Source: Streptomyces albidoflavus (lineage in GTDB: Bacteria > Actinomycetota > Actinomycetes > Streptomycetales > Streptomycetaceae). From it: DNA of 64,000 nucleotides. The stretch spans positions 45,315-109,314 of the forward strand of contig NZ_JOII01000021.1 in assembly GCF_000719955.1 (NCBI RefSeq), given 5' to 3'. This document shows positions 16,279-26,046 of this stretch, piece after piece (within the stretch, counting starts at the first letter, position 1; every line of letters begins with the position of its first letter). The position numbers and the translations under genes are program-made. The notes under the pieces are model-generated. The model saw only the letters and a program-made list of their open reading frames with translations. It did no database searches and was not told the origin of the DNA.

Positions 16279-17760
16279 GTGAGCAGTCAGCCGACGGGCG
16301 GGGCGCCGCCGGGGTCCGGCGTGGGTGCGTTGTCGGTGCCGGGGCAGCGGTCGCCCGCGGCTGCTCCTGAGACGCCTGGTCCGGCCGGTGAGCCCGGTCA
16401 TGTTCCCGAGCCGCCGCACGAGCCCGGTCTGCCCTCGCGGCTGCGGGCGCAGGCTCGTACCGTGCCCGGGGGGTTGCGGGTGGTGGCGGGGTTGTTGACG
16501 GTGTTGATCGGGGCGTTCGGGGTGGCGGCCTCCTTTCAGGTGGCGGAGCGGTCGGACGCGGCGCGGGACGTGCTGAGCCGGTCGCAGCCGCTCAGTGCCG
16601 ACGCTGCGGCCGTGTACCGGTCGTTGGCCGATGCCAACACGGCGGCCTCCAGCGGGTTCCTGGCCGGGGGGCTGGAGCCGGCGGAGGTGCGGGAGCGGTA
16701 CGACCGGGACATCGCGACGGCCTCGCGGAAGCTGGTGACGGCCGCCGCGGCGACCGACGGGTCGGCGGACTCGGCGGCGGAGATCGAGGAGTTGAGCCGG
16801 CTGCTGCCGGTGTACACCGCGCGGATCGAGGCGGCGCGGGCCAACAACCGGCAGGGGCTGCCGCTCGGCGGTGCCTGGCTGCGGAACGCCAACGACCTGA
16901 TGCAGGAGGAGATGCTGCCCGCCGCCGAACGGCTCTACCAGGCGGAGAAGGAGCGGCTGCGTACCGACTACGCCACCGCGCAGGGCTTCCCCTGGGTGGC
17001 GGTCGGGCTGGGTGTGCTGACGGTCGGGGCGCTGGGCGGGGTGCAGCACGCCCTGTACCGGCGGACCAACCGGCGGTTCAACGTGGGGCTGCTCGGCGCC
17101 ACCGCCGCCTGCGGGGTGCTGCTGGTGTGGGTGACGGCCGGTCATACGCTGGCCTCCGCGGGGCTCTCCGACTCGTACGAGCGGGGGGTGCGGTCGCTGA
17201 ACGTGCTGAACGACGCGCGGATCAGCGCGCTGAAGGCGCGGGGCGGGGAGAATCTGACGCTGGTGGCGCGGGGGGCCGTGACGGTTCCGGCGGGGCAGAA
17301 GTTCGCGGGGCAGGACAGTTACGACGTGGCGTACCGGGCGGAGATGGCGCGGCTGCTCGGCCCGGAGGGCGGCGGCCGAAGCGGCGGGCTGCTCGGGCAG
17401 GCGCTGGAGCTGGCCGACGACCCGGCGGGCGGCGACCCGGTGCGGGCCGCCGCCGACCGGGCCGGAGAGTGGCGCGAACGCCACCTGAAGGCCCGGGAGT
17501 ACGACGAGGCGGGCGACTACGAGCAGGCGCTGAAGCGGGTGATCGGCGCCGAGAAGGACGAGGCGACCGGTGCCTCCTTCGACCGTCTGGACGCCGCCCT
17601 GGAGAAGGCCCTCGCCCACGAGCAGGGCGAGTTCGAGCGGGCCGCGCGGACCGGCGGCGGCGCCCTGACGGGGCTGGTCGCCGGGGCGCTGGTGCTCGCC
17701 GCGCTGGGCACGGCGGGGGCCGGGGTCGGCATCGCCCGCAGACTGGCGGAGTACCGGTGA
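16279..17760 (+). CDS. glnX: GlnX-like membrane protein of the PknG signalling locus
   Basis: This 493-residue membrane protein is not an enzyme by any visible motif. After a Pro/Gly-rich N-terminus comes one helix (about 70-92), a long helical outer segment (SDAARDVLSRSQPL, then acidic and Ala-rich coiled regions), two closely spaced helices (about 240-262 and 272-295), a second outer segment, and a final C-terminal helix. This four-helix layout and its position directly before a periplasmic glutamate-binding-type protein and PknG match GlnX of mycobacteria, which passes the amino-acid signal from GlnH to PknG. Start GTG 16279 has GGGGGAGG just upstream. The glnH start follows 11 bp after the stop. 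Confidence 0.75.
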   Translation: MSSQPTGGAPPGSGVGALSVPGQRSPAAAPETPGPAGEPGHVPEPPHEPGLPSRLRAQARTVPGGLRVVAGLLTVLIGAFGVAASFQVAERSDAARDVLSRSQPLSADAAAVYRSLADANTAASSGFLAGGLEPAEVRERYDRDIATASRKLVTAAAATDGSADSAAEIEELSRLLPVYTARIEAARANNRQGLPLGGAWLRNANDLMQEEMLPAAERLYQAEKERLRTDYATAQGFPWVAVGLGVLTVGALGGVQHALYRRTNRRFNVGLLGATAACGVLLVWVTAGHTLASAGLSDSYERGVRSLNVLNDARISALKARGGENLTLVARGAVTVPAGQKFAGQDSYDVAYRAEMARLLGPEGGGRSGGLLGQALELADDPAGGDPVRAAADRAGEWRERHLKAREYDEAGDYEQALKRVIGAEKDEATGASFDRLDAALEKALAHEQGEFERAARTGGGALTGLVAGALVLAALGTAGAGVGIARRLAEYR

Positions 17761-17771
17761 CAGGAGACGCC

Positions 17772-18779
17772 ATGAACCGTAGCGACCGTGAGCGGCCACG
17801 CCCCGGCCCCCGGCTGCGCGGCTGGGGCGGGGTGACGGCGATGGCGGTGGCGTGCGTACTGACGGCGGCGCTGGTGCTGCTGCCGCTCCAGCGGGTGAGC
17901 GAGGCGACGCTCGGCATCTACGACACCGCCCCGCGCGGTCCGGCGGCGGCGGAGCCGGCCCGGGCCGAGGCGTGCGAGAAGCCGGAGGCGTCGTCGGCGC
18001 GGCCCTCGAAGGCGGAGGGGGCGACGCTGGAGCGGATCAAGTCCCGTACGGACAAGCCGCGGAAGCTGATCGTCGGGATCGACCAGAACAGTTACCGCTG
18101 GGGCTACCGGGACCCGGCCACGGGCTCCCTGGAGGGCTTCGACATCGATCTGGTGCGGGCCATAGCCGAGGAGCTGATGGGCGACCCGGAGGCCGTGGTG
18201 TTCCGGGCGATACCGACCAACCGGCGTGTCCAGGCGATCGACAGCGGCGAGGTGGACATGGTGGTGCGCACCATGACCATCACCTGCGACCGGATCAAGG
18301 AGGTGGCGTTCTCCACCGCCTACTTCGAGACCGGGCAGCAGCTGCTGGTGCCGAAGGGGTCCAGGATCACCGGCCACGACACCTCGCTGAAGGGCCGCAA
18401 GGTCTGCGCGGCGGCCGGGTCGACGGCGCTGACGGAACTGGAGCGGGAGGCGCACGGCGCGGACATCTCCACCACCGTCCCCAACCAGCTGGACTGCCTG
18501 GTGCGGCTCCAGCTCGGCGAGGTCGACGCGGTCGTCACCGACAGCGCGCTGGCGGCCGGGCAGGCGGCGCAGGACCCGATGGTGGAGCTGGTGGGCGAGC
18601 CGTTCACCGAGGAGTTCTACGGCGTGGCGATGCACAAGGACGCGAAGGATCTGGTGGCCCGGGTCAACCAGGTGCTGGTGGAGTACCGCAAGGACGGCTG
18701 GGAGCGGTCGTACGACAAGTGGCTGAAGGACGGCATGGGGAAGTCCCCCGGGCCGCCGCCCGCCACCTACCGGGACTGA
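17772..18779 (+). CDS. glnH: GlnH-like amino-acid-binding protein, membrane-anchored
   Basis: This 335-residue protein is a family-3 periplasmic substrate-binding protein. The core at about 100-320 has LIVGIDQNSYRWGYRDP, LEGFDIDLVRAIAEEL and the RTMTITCDRIKEVAFS segment typical of glutamate/aspartate binders. Unlike the mycobacterial GlnH lipoprotein, it shows no lipobox: a single N-terminal helix (about 20-43) without a Cys anchors it. No ABC permease or ATPase gene is adjacent, so it probably acts as a sensor rather than an importer. GGAG precedes the ATG. It follows glnX by 11 bp and is likely on the same transcript. Confidence 0.85.
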   Translation: MNRSDRERPRPGPRLRGWGGVTAMAVACVLTAALVLLPLQRVSEATLGIYDTAPRGPAAAEPARAEACEKPEASSARPSKAEGATLERIKSRTDKPRKLIVGIDQNSYRWGYRDPATGSLEGFDIDLVRAIAEELMGDPEAVVFRAIPTNRRVQAIDSGEVDMVVRTMTITCDRIKEVAFSTAYFETGQQLLVPKGSRITGHDTSLKGRKVCAAAGSTALTELEREAHGADISTTVPNQLDCLVRLQLGEVDAVVTDSALAAGQAAQDPMVELVGEPFTEEFYGVAMHKDAKDLVARVNQVLVEYRKDGWERSYDKWLKDGMGKSPGPPPATYRD

Positions 18780-18840
18780 CCGGGCCCGGGGACGGAGCGG
18801 CGGCACGGGGCGCGGGAACACGGGACGGAAGCGGCAGCGG

Positions 18841-18867
18841 GCCGCCGGGCGGTACTCGCCCGGCGGC
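18841..18867 (+). terminator. Intergenic hairpin between glnH and the next gene
   Basis: An 11-bp perfect stem (GCCGCCGGGCG at 18841-18851 with its complement at 18857-18867) and a 5-nt loop lie 21 bp before the next start codon. There is no U-run, so it may attenuate or stabilise the transcript rather than end it. Confidence 0.45.
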
Positions 18868-18887
18868 CGCACGGTGAAAGGGGAGCG

Positions 18888-20210
18888 ATGGGTGTCGCGC
18901 GAGCGGACCCCGGGGCCGGGGGTTCCGGTGGTACGGCCGGTGGGCCGGTGCTCGACAGGGACGAGGCGGACCGCGCGCTGGCGCGGCTCGGCGCGGAGCG
19001 GGAGGCCGTCGAGACCTCGCTGCTGGCGCTCCAGGACCATGCCGGGCGGCGGCTGCTGGAGGGCGCCGGGCTGACCGGGACGACGGCCGAGCGGTGGCGG
19101 GCGACGGAGGCCGACATCACCCGGCTGTGGGCGTACTTCGACGCCTACTCGGCGGCGGTCACCGAGGCCCGTGAGGTGCGGGCGCGGCGGCGCTGGCCTG
19201 GCCGGGAGGAGCTGGCGGCCCTCAGCGAGCTGCTGCGGGGTGCCTCGGTGACGGTGCCGGGCACGCCGGGCGGCGGGCCGGGGGCCGCGGTGCTGGCCGA
19301 ACGGCTGTCGCTGACCGAGCTGGTGGACCGGATGAACACGCTGTACGCCGAGTCGCTGGCGGTGGTGGTGGCGGCCGACGCGGTGTGGTCGGCACTGCCC
19401 GCCCGGATCGACCTGCTCGCCGCCGAGCAGCGCCGGACCAGGTCGCTGGCCGGCTCGGTGGGGGTGCTGCCGGGTGAGCATCCGGCCGGGGACGACCTGG
19501 AGCGGATCGGGCGGGTGCTGACGGTCCTGCGCGAGCAGGTCGTCTCGGACCCGCTCTCCTTCTGGGTGGCCTCGGACGGCGGCGCCACGCCCGGCGCGGG
19601 CCGCCCGGACACCCGGCGGTACGACCGGGAGGCGCGGGCCCTGGAGGAGGTGCGCCGGGAGATCGAGGCGGTCCTCCAGGTGCGCCAGGACGCCGAGGCG
19701 CGCCTCGCCCGGCTGCGGGACGTGCTGTCGCGGGCCGACCGGACGCTGGCGGAGGCGCGGACGGCGCGCGGCGAGGTGCTGGCGAAGATCGCCGCCTCGG
19801 AGGTGCCCGCGGTGAGCGGGCCGCCGAGCGCGCTGAAGGAGCAGGTGGCGGCGGCGGCGGACCACCGCAGGCACGGCCGCTGGCACCGGCTCTCGCCGCT
19901 CCTGGAGGCGCTGGAGCGGCGGGCCGACGACGAACTGGAGCGCGCCCGCGCCTCGCTGACGGCGGTGACGGCGCCGCTGGCGGTCCGCGCGGAGCTGCGC
20001 GGGCGGCTGGACGCGTACCGGGCGAAGGTGTCCCGGCTGGGGCTGGCGGAGGACCCGGTGCTGGCCGAGCGGTACGACGCGGCGCGGCGGGTGCTGTGGA
20101 GCGCCCCCTGCGACCTGCGGGTGGCCGAGGAGGCCGTCCTCAGGTTTCAGCGGGCGGCCGCCGAGGCGCTGGCGCCGGGTGCGGGTGACGACGGGAGGGG
20201 CGGGGCGTGA
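18888..20210 (+). CDS. Uncharacterised helical protein coupled to pknG
   Basis: This 440-residue cytoplasmic protein was not assigned to a family. It is almost wholly alpha-helical with heptad-like Ala/Leu/Arg/Glu patterns (for example DEADRALARLGAEREAVETS and LEEVRREIEAVLQVRQDAEAR), suggesting coiled coils. No catalytic motif, signal peptide or membrane helix is visible. The start ATG has GGGGAG upstream. Its stop overlaps the pknG start (GTGA), so the two are translated in a linked way. A scaffold or partner of PknG is a reasonable guess, based only on this coupling. Confidence 0.8.
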   Translation: MGVARADPGAGGSGGTAGGPVLDRDEADRALARLGAEREAVETSLLALQDHAGRRLLEGAGLTGTTAERWRATEADITRLWAYFDAYSAAVTEAREVRARRRWPGREELAALSELLRGASVTVPGTPGGGPGAAVLAERLSLTELVDRMNTLYAESLAVVVAADAVWSALPARIDLLAAEQRRTRSLAGSVGVLPGEHPAGDDLERIGRVLTVLREQVVSDPLSFWVASDGGATPGAGRPDTRRYDREARALEEVRREIEAVLQVRQDAEARLARLRDVLSRADRTLAEARTARGEVLAKIAASEVPAVSGPPSALKEQVAAAADHRRHGRWHRLSPLLEALERRADDELERARASLTAVTAPLAVRAELRGRLDAYRAKVSRLGLAEDPVLAERYDAARRVLWSAPCDLRVAEEAVLRFQRAAAEALAPGAGDDGRGGA

Positions 20211-22738
20211 GACGGAGCTGCCAGCGGCCGGGGTGTGCCGGCGCGTACGAGGACGTCGGCGGGGGTGAGTTGTACTGCGACGAGTGCGGGATGGCGCCGG
20301 TGGTGTCGCCCGACGGGTCGCTCTCCTCGCCGCCGACGGGGGTGGCGGCGGGCGGCTCGGCGCATTCGGGCCGCTCCGCGCGGGGATCGGCCGGGTCGGC
20401 ACGGGGTTCGGGGTCGGCGCGTACGGCGGCCTCGACGGGGTCGCGTTCCTCGCGCCGGTCGGTGTCGGGGCAGCTGTCCCGGTCGCAGTCGGGCCGGGCC
20501 ACCACGCGGTCGGTGTCGGTGCGCAGTTCGGCCTCGAACAGCGCCTCGCAGCGCGGGCGGCTCGGCGCGGGCCTGGTGGCGGTGCCGGACGTGCCGCGCC
20601 CCGACCCGCGCACGGCGGTGGCGTCCGATCCCCGGGTGCCGGAGCGCAAGCGGTTCTGCAGCCGGGCGGAGTGCGGGGCGCCGGTGGGGCGGTCGCGGGG
20701 TGAACGGCCGGGCCGTACCGAGGGGTTCTGCACCAAGTGCGGGCACCCGTACTCGTTCGTGCCGAAGCTGCGGGCGGGTGAGGTGGTGCACGGGCAGTAC
20801 GAGGTGGTGGGGTGTCTGGCGCACGGCGGGCTCGGCTGGGTCTACCTCGCGGTGGACCGGGCGGTCTCGGACCGGTGGGTGGTGCTGAAGGGCCTGCTGG
20901 ACACCGGTGACCAGGACGCCATGGAGGCGGCCATCTCCGAGCGGCGCTTCCTCGCCGAGATCGAGCACGCCAACATCGTGCGGATCTACAACTTCGTGGA
21001 ACACCTCGACCAGCGCACCGGCTCCCTCGACGGCTACATCGTGATGGAGTACGTCGGCGGCAAGTCCCTGAAGGAGCTGGCCAACGAGCGGCGCACCCCG
21101 GAGGGGCGGCGCGATCCGCTGCCGGTGGAGCAGGCGTGCGCGTACGGCATCGAGGCGCTGGAGGCGCTCGGCCATCTGCACAGCCGGAACCTGCTGTACT
21201 GCGACTTCAAGGTCGACAACGCCATCCAGACCGAGGGCCAGCTGAAGCTGATCGACATGGGCGCGGTCCGCCGGATGGACGACGAGGAGTCGGCGATCTA
21301 CGGCACGGTCGGCTACCAGGCCCCCGAGGTCGCCACCCACGGCCCGTCGGTCGCCTCGGACCTGTACACGGTCGCCCGCACCCTGGCCGTGCTGACCTTC
21401 GACTTCCAGGGCTACACCAGCGTCTACGCGGACAGCCTCCCGGACCCGCACGACGTGCCGGTCCTGTGGACGTACGAGTCCTTCTACCGGCTGCTGATCC
21501 GCGCCACCGACCCCGATCCGACGCGGCGGTTCGCGACGGCCGAGGAGATGGCGGAGCAGCTGACGGGGGTGCTGCGGGAGGTGGTGGCGCTCCAGTCGGG
21601 GCGCCCGCACCCGGCCGTCTCCACGCTCTTCGGGCCCGAACTGCGGGTCACCGACACCGAGGTGGTGCCGGACGACGGGGTGGTCTCGCGGCTCGGCGAG
21701 CGGCCCGCTCCGGTCGCCCGCGCGCTGCGGCGGGCGCGGACCGCGCCGGAACTCACGGCCGGGACGCCCCCGGCGCACGGCGCGCCGGACCCGGCGGCGG
21801 CCGCGCTGGCGCTGCCGATGCCCCGGGTCGACCCGGGCGACCCGAACGCCGGGTTCCTCGCGGGCCTGGCGGCCGCCGCCCCCGGCGAGCTGGCCTCGGC
21901 GCTCGGGCTGGCCTCGGTCGACTCGCCGGAACTGCGGCTGCGCAGGCTCCGGGCCGAGCTGGAGCGGGGCCGGGTGGCCGCCGCCGAGCAGGGGCTGCGG
22001 GAGCTGGAGAGTTACGTCCCGGACGACTGGCGGCTGGTCTGGTACCGGGGTGTCACGAGTCTGGCCTCGGGGGACTTCGAGGGCGCGGCGCTCTCCTTCG
22101 ACGCGCTGTACGACGCGTTCCCCGGCGAGCCGGCGCCCAAGCTGGCGCTGGGCCTGGCCGCCGAGGTGCTCGGGCAGGGGGAGAACGCCGCCGAGTACTA
22201 CCGCCTGGTGTGGAGCTGCGACCCCACCTTCGTCAGCGCCGCGTTCTCGCTGGCGCGGGTGCAGTGGGCCTCGGGGCTGCGCCAGGAGGCGGTGCGGACC
22301 CTGGAGTCGGTTCCGGAAGCCTCCGTCCACCACACGGCGGCGCGGGTCGCGGCGATCCGCGTGCGGCTGCGCAGACGCGATCCCACCGAGCCGCTGCTGC
22401 CGGACCTGACGGCGGCCGCGTCCCAGTTGGAGGCGTTGGAGGGGCTCGGTCTCGACCCGGTCCGCCGGGAACGGCTGGCCACGGAGGTGCTGGGAACGGC
22501 ACTCGACTGGGTACTCTCGGGTAGCCCGGGGCAGACGCCCGACGGAGCTTCCGGTTCCGGGCTTCGGGCCGGTGGCACGGCCCGTACGGTGCTGCTGGGC
22601 AGCGAACTGGACGAGCGCGGTCTCAGATTCGGTCTGGAGCGCGCCTACCGGACGCTGGCCAGACTCGCCCGGCGCGGCGAGGAGCGGATCGAACTGGTGG
22701 AGCGGGCCAACCGCTTCCGCCCCCGGACGATGGTGTGA
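20207..22738 (+). CDS. pknG: Serine/threonine-protein kinase PknG with zinc ribbons and TPR region
   Basis: This 843-residue soluble kinase should phosphorylate an FHA-type partner (GarA/OdhI in relatives) in response to amino-acid signals, thereby controlling 2-oxoglutarate metabolism. Two zinc-binding motifs come first: Cys5/10/24/27 and the rubredoxin-like Cys151/156/175/178 directly before the kinase. The kinase domain (about 195-470) has Lys228 in VVLKG, catalytic Asp333 in YCDFKVDN (in place of HRD) and Asp350 in DMG (in place of DFG), both typical of PknG. The rest is a helical TPR-like region (about 560-840). The start GTG overlaps the previous stop by 4 bp. Confidence 0.93.
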   Translation: MRRSCQRPGCAGAYEDVGGGELYCDECGMAPVVSPDGSLSSPPTGVAAGGSAHSGRSARGSAGSARGSGSARTAASTGSRSSRRSVSGQLSRSQSGRATTRSVSVRSSASNSASQRGRLGAGLVAVPDVPRPDPRTAVASDPRVPERKRFCSRAECGAPVGRSRGERPGRTEGFCTKCGHPYSFVPKLRAGEVVHGQYEVVGCLAHGGLGWVYLAVDRAVSDRWVVLKGLLDTGDQDAMEAAISERRFLAEIEHANIVRIYNFVEHLDQRTGSLDGYIVMEYVGGKSLKELANERRTPEGRRDPLPVEQACAYGIEALEALGHLHSRNLLYCDFKVDNAIQTEGQLKLIDMGAVRRMDDEESAIYGTVGYQAPEVATHGPSVASDLYTVARTLAVLTFDFQGYTSVYADSLPDPHDVPVLWTYESFYRLLIRATDPDPTRRFATAEEMAEQLTGVLREVVALQSGRPHPAVSTLFGPELRVTDTEVVPDDGVVSRLGERPAPVARALRRARTAPELTAGTPPAHGAPDPAAAALALPMPRVDPGDPNAGFLAGLAAAAPGELASALGLASVDSPELRLRRLRAELERGRVAAAEQGLRELESYVPDDWRLVWYRGVTSLASGDFEGAALSFDALYDAFPGEPAPKLALGLAAEVLGQGENAAEYYRLVWSCDPTFVSAAFSLARVQWASGLRQEAVRTLESVPEASVHHTAARVAAIRVRLRRRDPTEPLLPDLTAAASQLEALEGLGLDPVRRERLATEVLGTALDWVLSGSPGQTPDGASGSGLRAGGTARTVLLGSELDERGLRFGLERAYRTLARLARRGEERIELVERANRFRPRTMV

Positions 22739-22741
22739 TTG

Positions 22742-24322
22742 ATGTCGCGGATTCCCCAACTCTCCGCCTGCCCCAGCTGCGAGGAGCCGCTGGAGCCGGC
22801 CGACCACTTCTGCGGGGCGTGCGGGTTCGACCTGTCGTCCGTGCCCGAGCCGCCGTCGGGCCGGCCCGGCGCGGGCCCGCCCGACGGCCCGGCCCCCCAG
22901 GGCGCCACGGGCACCCCGGTCGCCTGGCCGGCCGCCCCGCCCCTCCCGCCGTCGGCGGCCCCCGGCGAGACCTCGCCGCTGCACCGGGCGGAGGACCTGC
23001 CGGGCACGGACTCGGCAGGGGCGCCGCTGCCGGGTGCGCCGGCCGAGCCCCCTCCCCCGGCCGGTTCCGCCGCGCCGGAGGGTCCCGCCCCGGCGGGCAC
23101 TCCCGCCGCCCCGGCTCCTGCGGCCGGGCAGCCGTGGGGGGCGCCGCCGGCCACCGGTACGCGTGTTCCGGAGGCCCGGAGCGGCGGGGCCGGACCCGCC
23201 GCCGGGCAGGGCGACTTCGCGCTGGCCGAGCCCGGGGCCGTACCGGCGCCCCCCGTCCCGCCCGCGCCGCCCGTACCGCCTGTGCCCGAGGCACCGCCCG
23301 CGCCGCCCGCCGGGAACGGGCCGCCGACGCTGGTCGACCCGGCTCCGGCGGTGCCGCCCGCCGGGGAGGACGCGCCCGCCGATCCCCGGGAGGCCGTGGC
23401 GGCGTCCGGTGGTGGCGGGAAGAGCTGTGTGGCGTGCCGGGCGGGGCAGGTGGACGTGGACGGGTACTGCGAGAACTGCGGGCACGCCCAGCCGAGGGAA
23501 CGCGACCACATGGAGGAGGAGATCGCGGGGGTCGCGGCCGTCAGCGACCGGGGGCTGCGTCACCACCGCAACGAGGACGCGTACGCGCTGGCCGAGGCGG
23601 CGCTGCCGGACGGCTCGCCCGCCGTGGTGGCGATCGTCTGCGACGGGGTGTCCTCGGCGACCCGGCCCGACGAAGCGTCCCTGGCCGCCTCGCGCGCCGC
23701 CAGTGAGGCGCTGGTGGCCTCGCTGGGCCAGGGCACGCACCCGCAGACGGCGATGCACGAGGCGATCGTCGCGGCCGCCCGGGCCGTGGACGACCTGGCC
23801 GAGGAGCGGCCCGCCGACGCGGAGGCGCCCCGGCAGAACGCCCCGGCCTGCACCATCGTCGGCGCCGTCGCGGCGGGCGGGCTGCTGGTCGTCGGCTGGA
23901 TCGGCGACAGCCGCGTCTACTGGGTGCCCGCCGACCGCGAGGGCCCGGTCGCCCGGCTCACCGAGGACGACTCGTGGGCGGCCCAGATGGTCGCCGCCGG
24001 GCTGATGAGCGAGGCCGAGGCGTACGCCGACTCGCGGGCCCACGCCATCACCGGCTGGCTCGGCGCCGACGCCTACGAACTCGACCCGCACACCGCCTCG
24101 TTCAAGCCGGACCGGCCGGGCGTCGCCGTGGTCTGCAGCGACGGCCTGTGGAACTACGCGGAGTCCGCCGAGGAGATGGCGGCGGCGCTCCCGGCCGACG
24201 CCCTCACCCGCCCGCTGCACAGCGCCCAGGTCCTGGTGGGCCACGCCCTGGACGGCGGCGGGCACGACAACGTGACGGTGGCCGTGGTCCCGTTCGACGT
24301 ACGGCCGCAGGAGGGTTCCTGA
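22742..24322 (+). CDS. PP2C-type Ser/Thr phosphatase with two zinc ribbons
   Basis: This protein of 526 residues should remove phosphate from Ser/Thr, presumably opposing PknG. The first zinc ribbon (Cys10/13/24/27) is separated from the second (Cys229/232/243/246) by about 200 residues rich in Pro, Ala and Gly. The PP2C domain (about 255-520) follows, with the metal-binding acids in HHRNEDAYAL, VCDGVSS, SDGLWNY and GHDNVTVAVV. Start ATG 22742 is 3 nt after the pknG stop; an in-frame TTG one codon earlier is possible. A hairpin terminator follows the gene, so part of the transcript may end here. Confidence 0.92.
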   Translation: MSRIPQLSACPSCEEPLEPADHFCGACGFDLSSVPEPPSGRPGAGPPDGPAPQGATGTPVAWPAAPPLPPSAAPGETSPLHRAEDLPGTDSAGAPLPGAPAEPPPPAGSAAPEGPAPAGTPAAPAPAAGQPWGAPPATGTRVPEARSGGAGPAAGQGDFALAEPGAVPAPPVPPAPPVPPVPEAPPAPPAGNGPPTLVDPAPAVPPAGEDAPADPREAVAASGGGGKSCVACRAGQVDVDGYCENCGHAQPRERDHMEEEIAGVAAVSDRGLRHHRNEDAYALAEAALPDGSPAVVAIVCDGVSSATRPDEASLAASRAASEALVASLGQGTHPQTAMHEAIVAAARAVDDLAEERPADAEAPRQNAPACTIVGAVAAGGLLVVGWIGDSRVYWVPADREGPVARLTEDDSWAAQMVAAGLMSEAEAYADSRAHAITGWLGADAYELDPHTASFKPDRPGVAVVCSDGLWNYAESAEEMAAALPADALTRPLHSAQVLVGHALDGGGHDNVTVAVVPFDVRPQEGS

Positions 24323-24327
24323 CCCTC

Positions 24328-24355
24328 CGGCGGGCCCGGCGACGGCGGCCCGCCG
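24328..24355 (+). terminator. Hairpin after the phosphatase gene
   Basis: An 8-bp stem CGGCGGGC (24328-24335) pairs with GCCCGCCG (24348-24355). It starts 6 bp after the PP2C stop, ahead of a 200-bp gap before the VWA gene. Confidence 0.5.
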
Positions 24356-24522
24356 AACGGCACATGCCCGACACGCCGGGCACCGCACAGGGTTGACGGG
24401 CCGCCCGACGGGGGCAGGATCGGGCTGACCGGGCCGGGCCGAAGGCGCCCGGCGTACGTCAACGCTGTCCGCGCGCACCGGGTTCCGGCCCGGCCGCGCG
24501 GTTCCCAGGGGGGACCGGAAAG

Positions 24523-25881
24523 ATGGCCAACTTCGCCAAACCGGACGTACCGCGCTTCGCCGTGGAGGTCTACCAGAACGAGTTCCTGCCGGAGGGCGGG
24601 CGCGAGGTCAACGCGATCGTCACCGTCACCGCCACGGGTGGCGGCACCCTCGGCGGGCTGCCCGCGCACGACGGCGCCGCGGGGGCGGCGTCGGCGGTGG
24701 CGCTGATGGTGGACTGCTCGGGTTCGATGGACCACCCGTCCTCGAAGATGCGGCACGCCCGGGACGCCACCCGGACCGCGGTGGCCGCGCTCCGCGACGG
24801 CACCCGGTTCGCGGTGATCGCCGGGACCCACGTCGCCCGGGAGGTCTACCCGGGCGGCGGGCGGCTCGCCACCGCCGACGACCGGACGCGGGAGGAGGCC
24901 AGGGAGGCGGTGCTGCGGCTGCGGGCGGGCGGCGGTACGGCGATCGGCTCCTGGCTGCGGCTGGCCGAGCAGTTGCTCACCTCGGAACCAGCCGGTGTCC
25001 GGCACGGCATCCTCCTCACCGACGGGCGCAACGAGCACGAGACGCCCGAGGAGCTGCGGGCCGCGCTGGACCTCTGCGCCGGGCGGTTCACCTGCGACGC
25101 ACGCGGCGTCGGCACCGACTGGGAGGTGAAAGAGGTCACAGGGATCGCGACCTCGCTGCTCGGGTCGGCCGACATCGTCGCCGACCCGGCCGGGCTCGCC
25201 CGGGACTTCCGCACGATGATGGAGTCGGCGATGGGCAAGGAGGTCGCCGACGTGGCGCTGCGGCTGTGGACGCCGCAGGGCGCGGAGGTCACCTTCGTCA
25301 AGCAAGTGGCGCCCAGCGTCAGCGACCTGACGGGCCGCCGGTCAGCGGCGGGACCACGCTCCGGGGACTACCCGACCGGCTCCTGGGGCGACGAGTCCCG
25401 CGACTACCACGTCTGCGTACGGGTGCCCGCGGCCGACGTGGGCCGGGAGATGCTGGCCGCCCGCGTCTCGCTGGTCGTCCCGCAGCCGGACGGCGGGGCG
25501 ACGCCGGTCGCGCAGGGGCTGGTGCGGGCGGTGTGGACCGACGACACGGCCGTCTCCACCTCGCTGAACCCGCAGGTCGCGCACTACACCGGCCAGGCGG
25601 AACTGGCCCAGGCCATCCAGGACGGGCTGGCCGCGCGGAAGGCCGGGGACGTCGACGGGGCGACCGCGAAGCTGGGCCGGGCGGTGCAGCTGGCGGGCGC
25701 CTCCGGCCACGCCGATACGGCGAAGCTGCTGGCCAAGGTGGTGGACGTGATCGACGAGGCGAACGGTACTGTGCGGCTGAAGGCACGGGTCGAGGACGCC
25801 GACGAGATGACCTTGGACACCCGCTCGACGAAGACGGCCCGCCTGCACCAACGCCCGCCGGCGCCCCGATCCGGGACGTGA
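24523..25881 (+). CDS. VWA-domain protein of the PknG locus
   Basis: This 452-residue cytoplasmic protein has a von Willebrand factor A domain (about 60-230) with the MIDAS metal motif DCSGSMD and a later TDGRNEHE segment. A beta-rich middle part follows, then a helical C-terminus (about 355-430, AIQDGLAARKAGDVDGATAKLGRAVQLA) resembling those of VWA proteins in other Streptomyces signalling loci. VWA domains mediate metal-dependent protein contacts, so an adaptor role alongside the kinase, phosphatase and FHA protein is likely. It starts after a 200-bp gap and probably has its own promoter; a GGGGGACCGGAAAG purine stretch precedes the ATG. Confidence 0.88.
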   Translation: MANFAKPDVPRFAVEVYQNEFLPEGGREVNAIVTVTATGGGTLGGLPAHDGAAGAASAVALMVDCSGSMDHPSSKMRHARDATRTAVAALRDGTRFAVIAGTHVAREVYPGGGRLATADDRTREEAREAVLRLRAGGGTAIGSWLRLAEQLLTSEPAGVRHGILLTDGRNEHETPEELRAALDLCAGRFTCDARGVGTDWEVKEVTGIATSLLGSADIVADPAGLARDFRTMMESAMGKEVADVALRLWTPQGAEVTFVKQVAPSVSDLTGRRSAAGPRSGDYPTGSWGDESRDYHVCVRVPAADVGREMLAARVSLVVPQPDGGATPVAQGLVRAVWTDDTAVSTSLNPQVAHYTGQAELAQAIQDGLAARKAGDVDGATAKLGRAVQLAGASGHADTAKLLAKVVDVIDEANGTVRLKARVEDADEMTLDTRSTKTARLHQRPPAPRSGT

Positions 25882-26046
25882 CGGCGGGCATTGCCGTCCG
25901 TGCGGACACAGCGGAGACTGACGACTGCGGTCGCCGGTGCCCGGTGCCCGTGGTGGGCGGCGGTGCCGTACACCGACGAGACGACGACGTGCCCGAGGGC
26001 ACGGACGCGGCCCCGTGGCCGCCGGAGAAGAGGGGAAAGGCCCACC

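Noticed and set aside
17517..20402. Very long minus-strand open frame (961 codons) across glnH and the helical gene
   Set aside because: It is a shadow of the real plus-strand genes; high GC removes stop codons from other frames and its translation is low-complexity Arg/Pro/Gly.
20147..24478. 1443-codon minus-strand open frame opposite pknG and the phosphatase gene
   Set aside because: Same reason: antisense frame of two strongly supported genes with recognisable domains.
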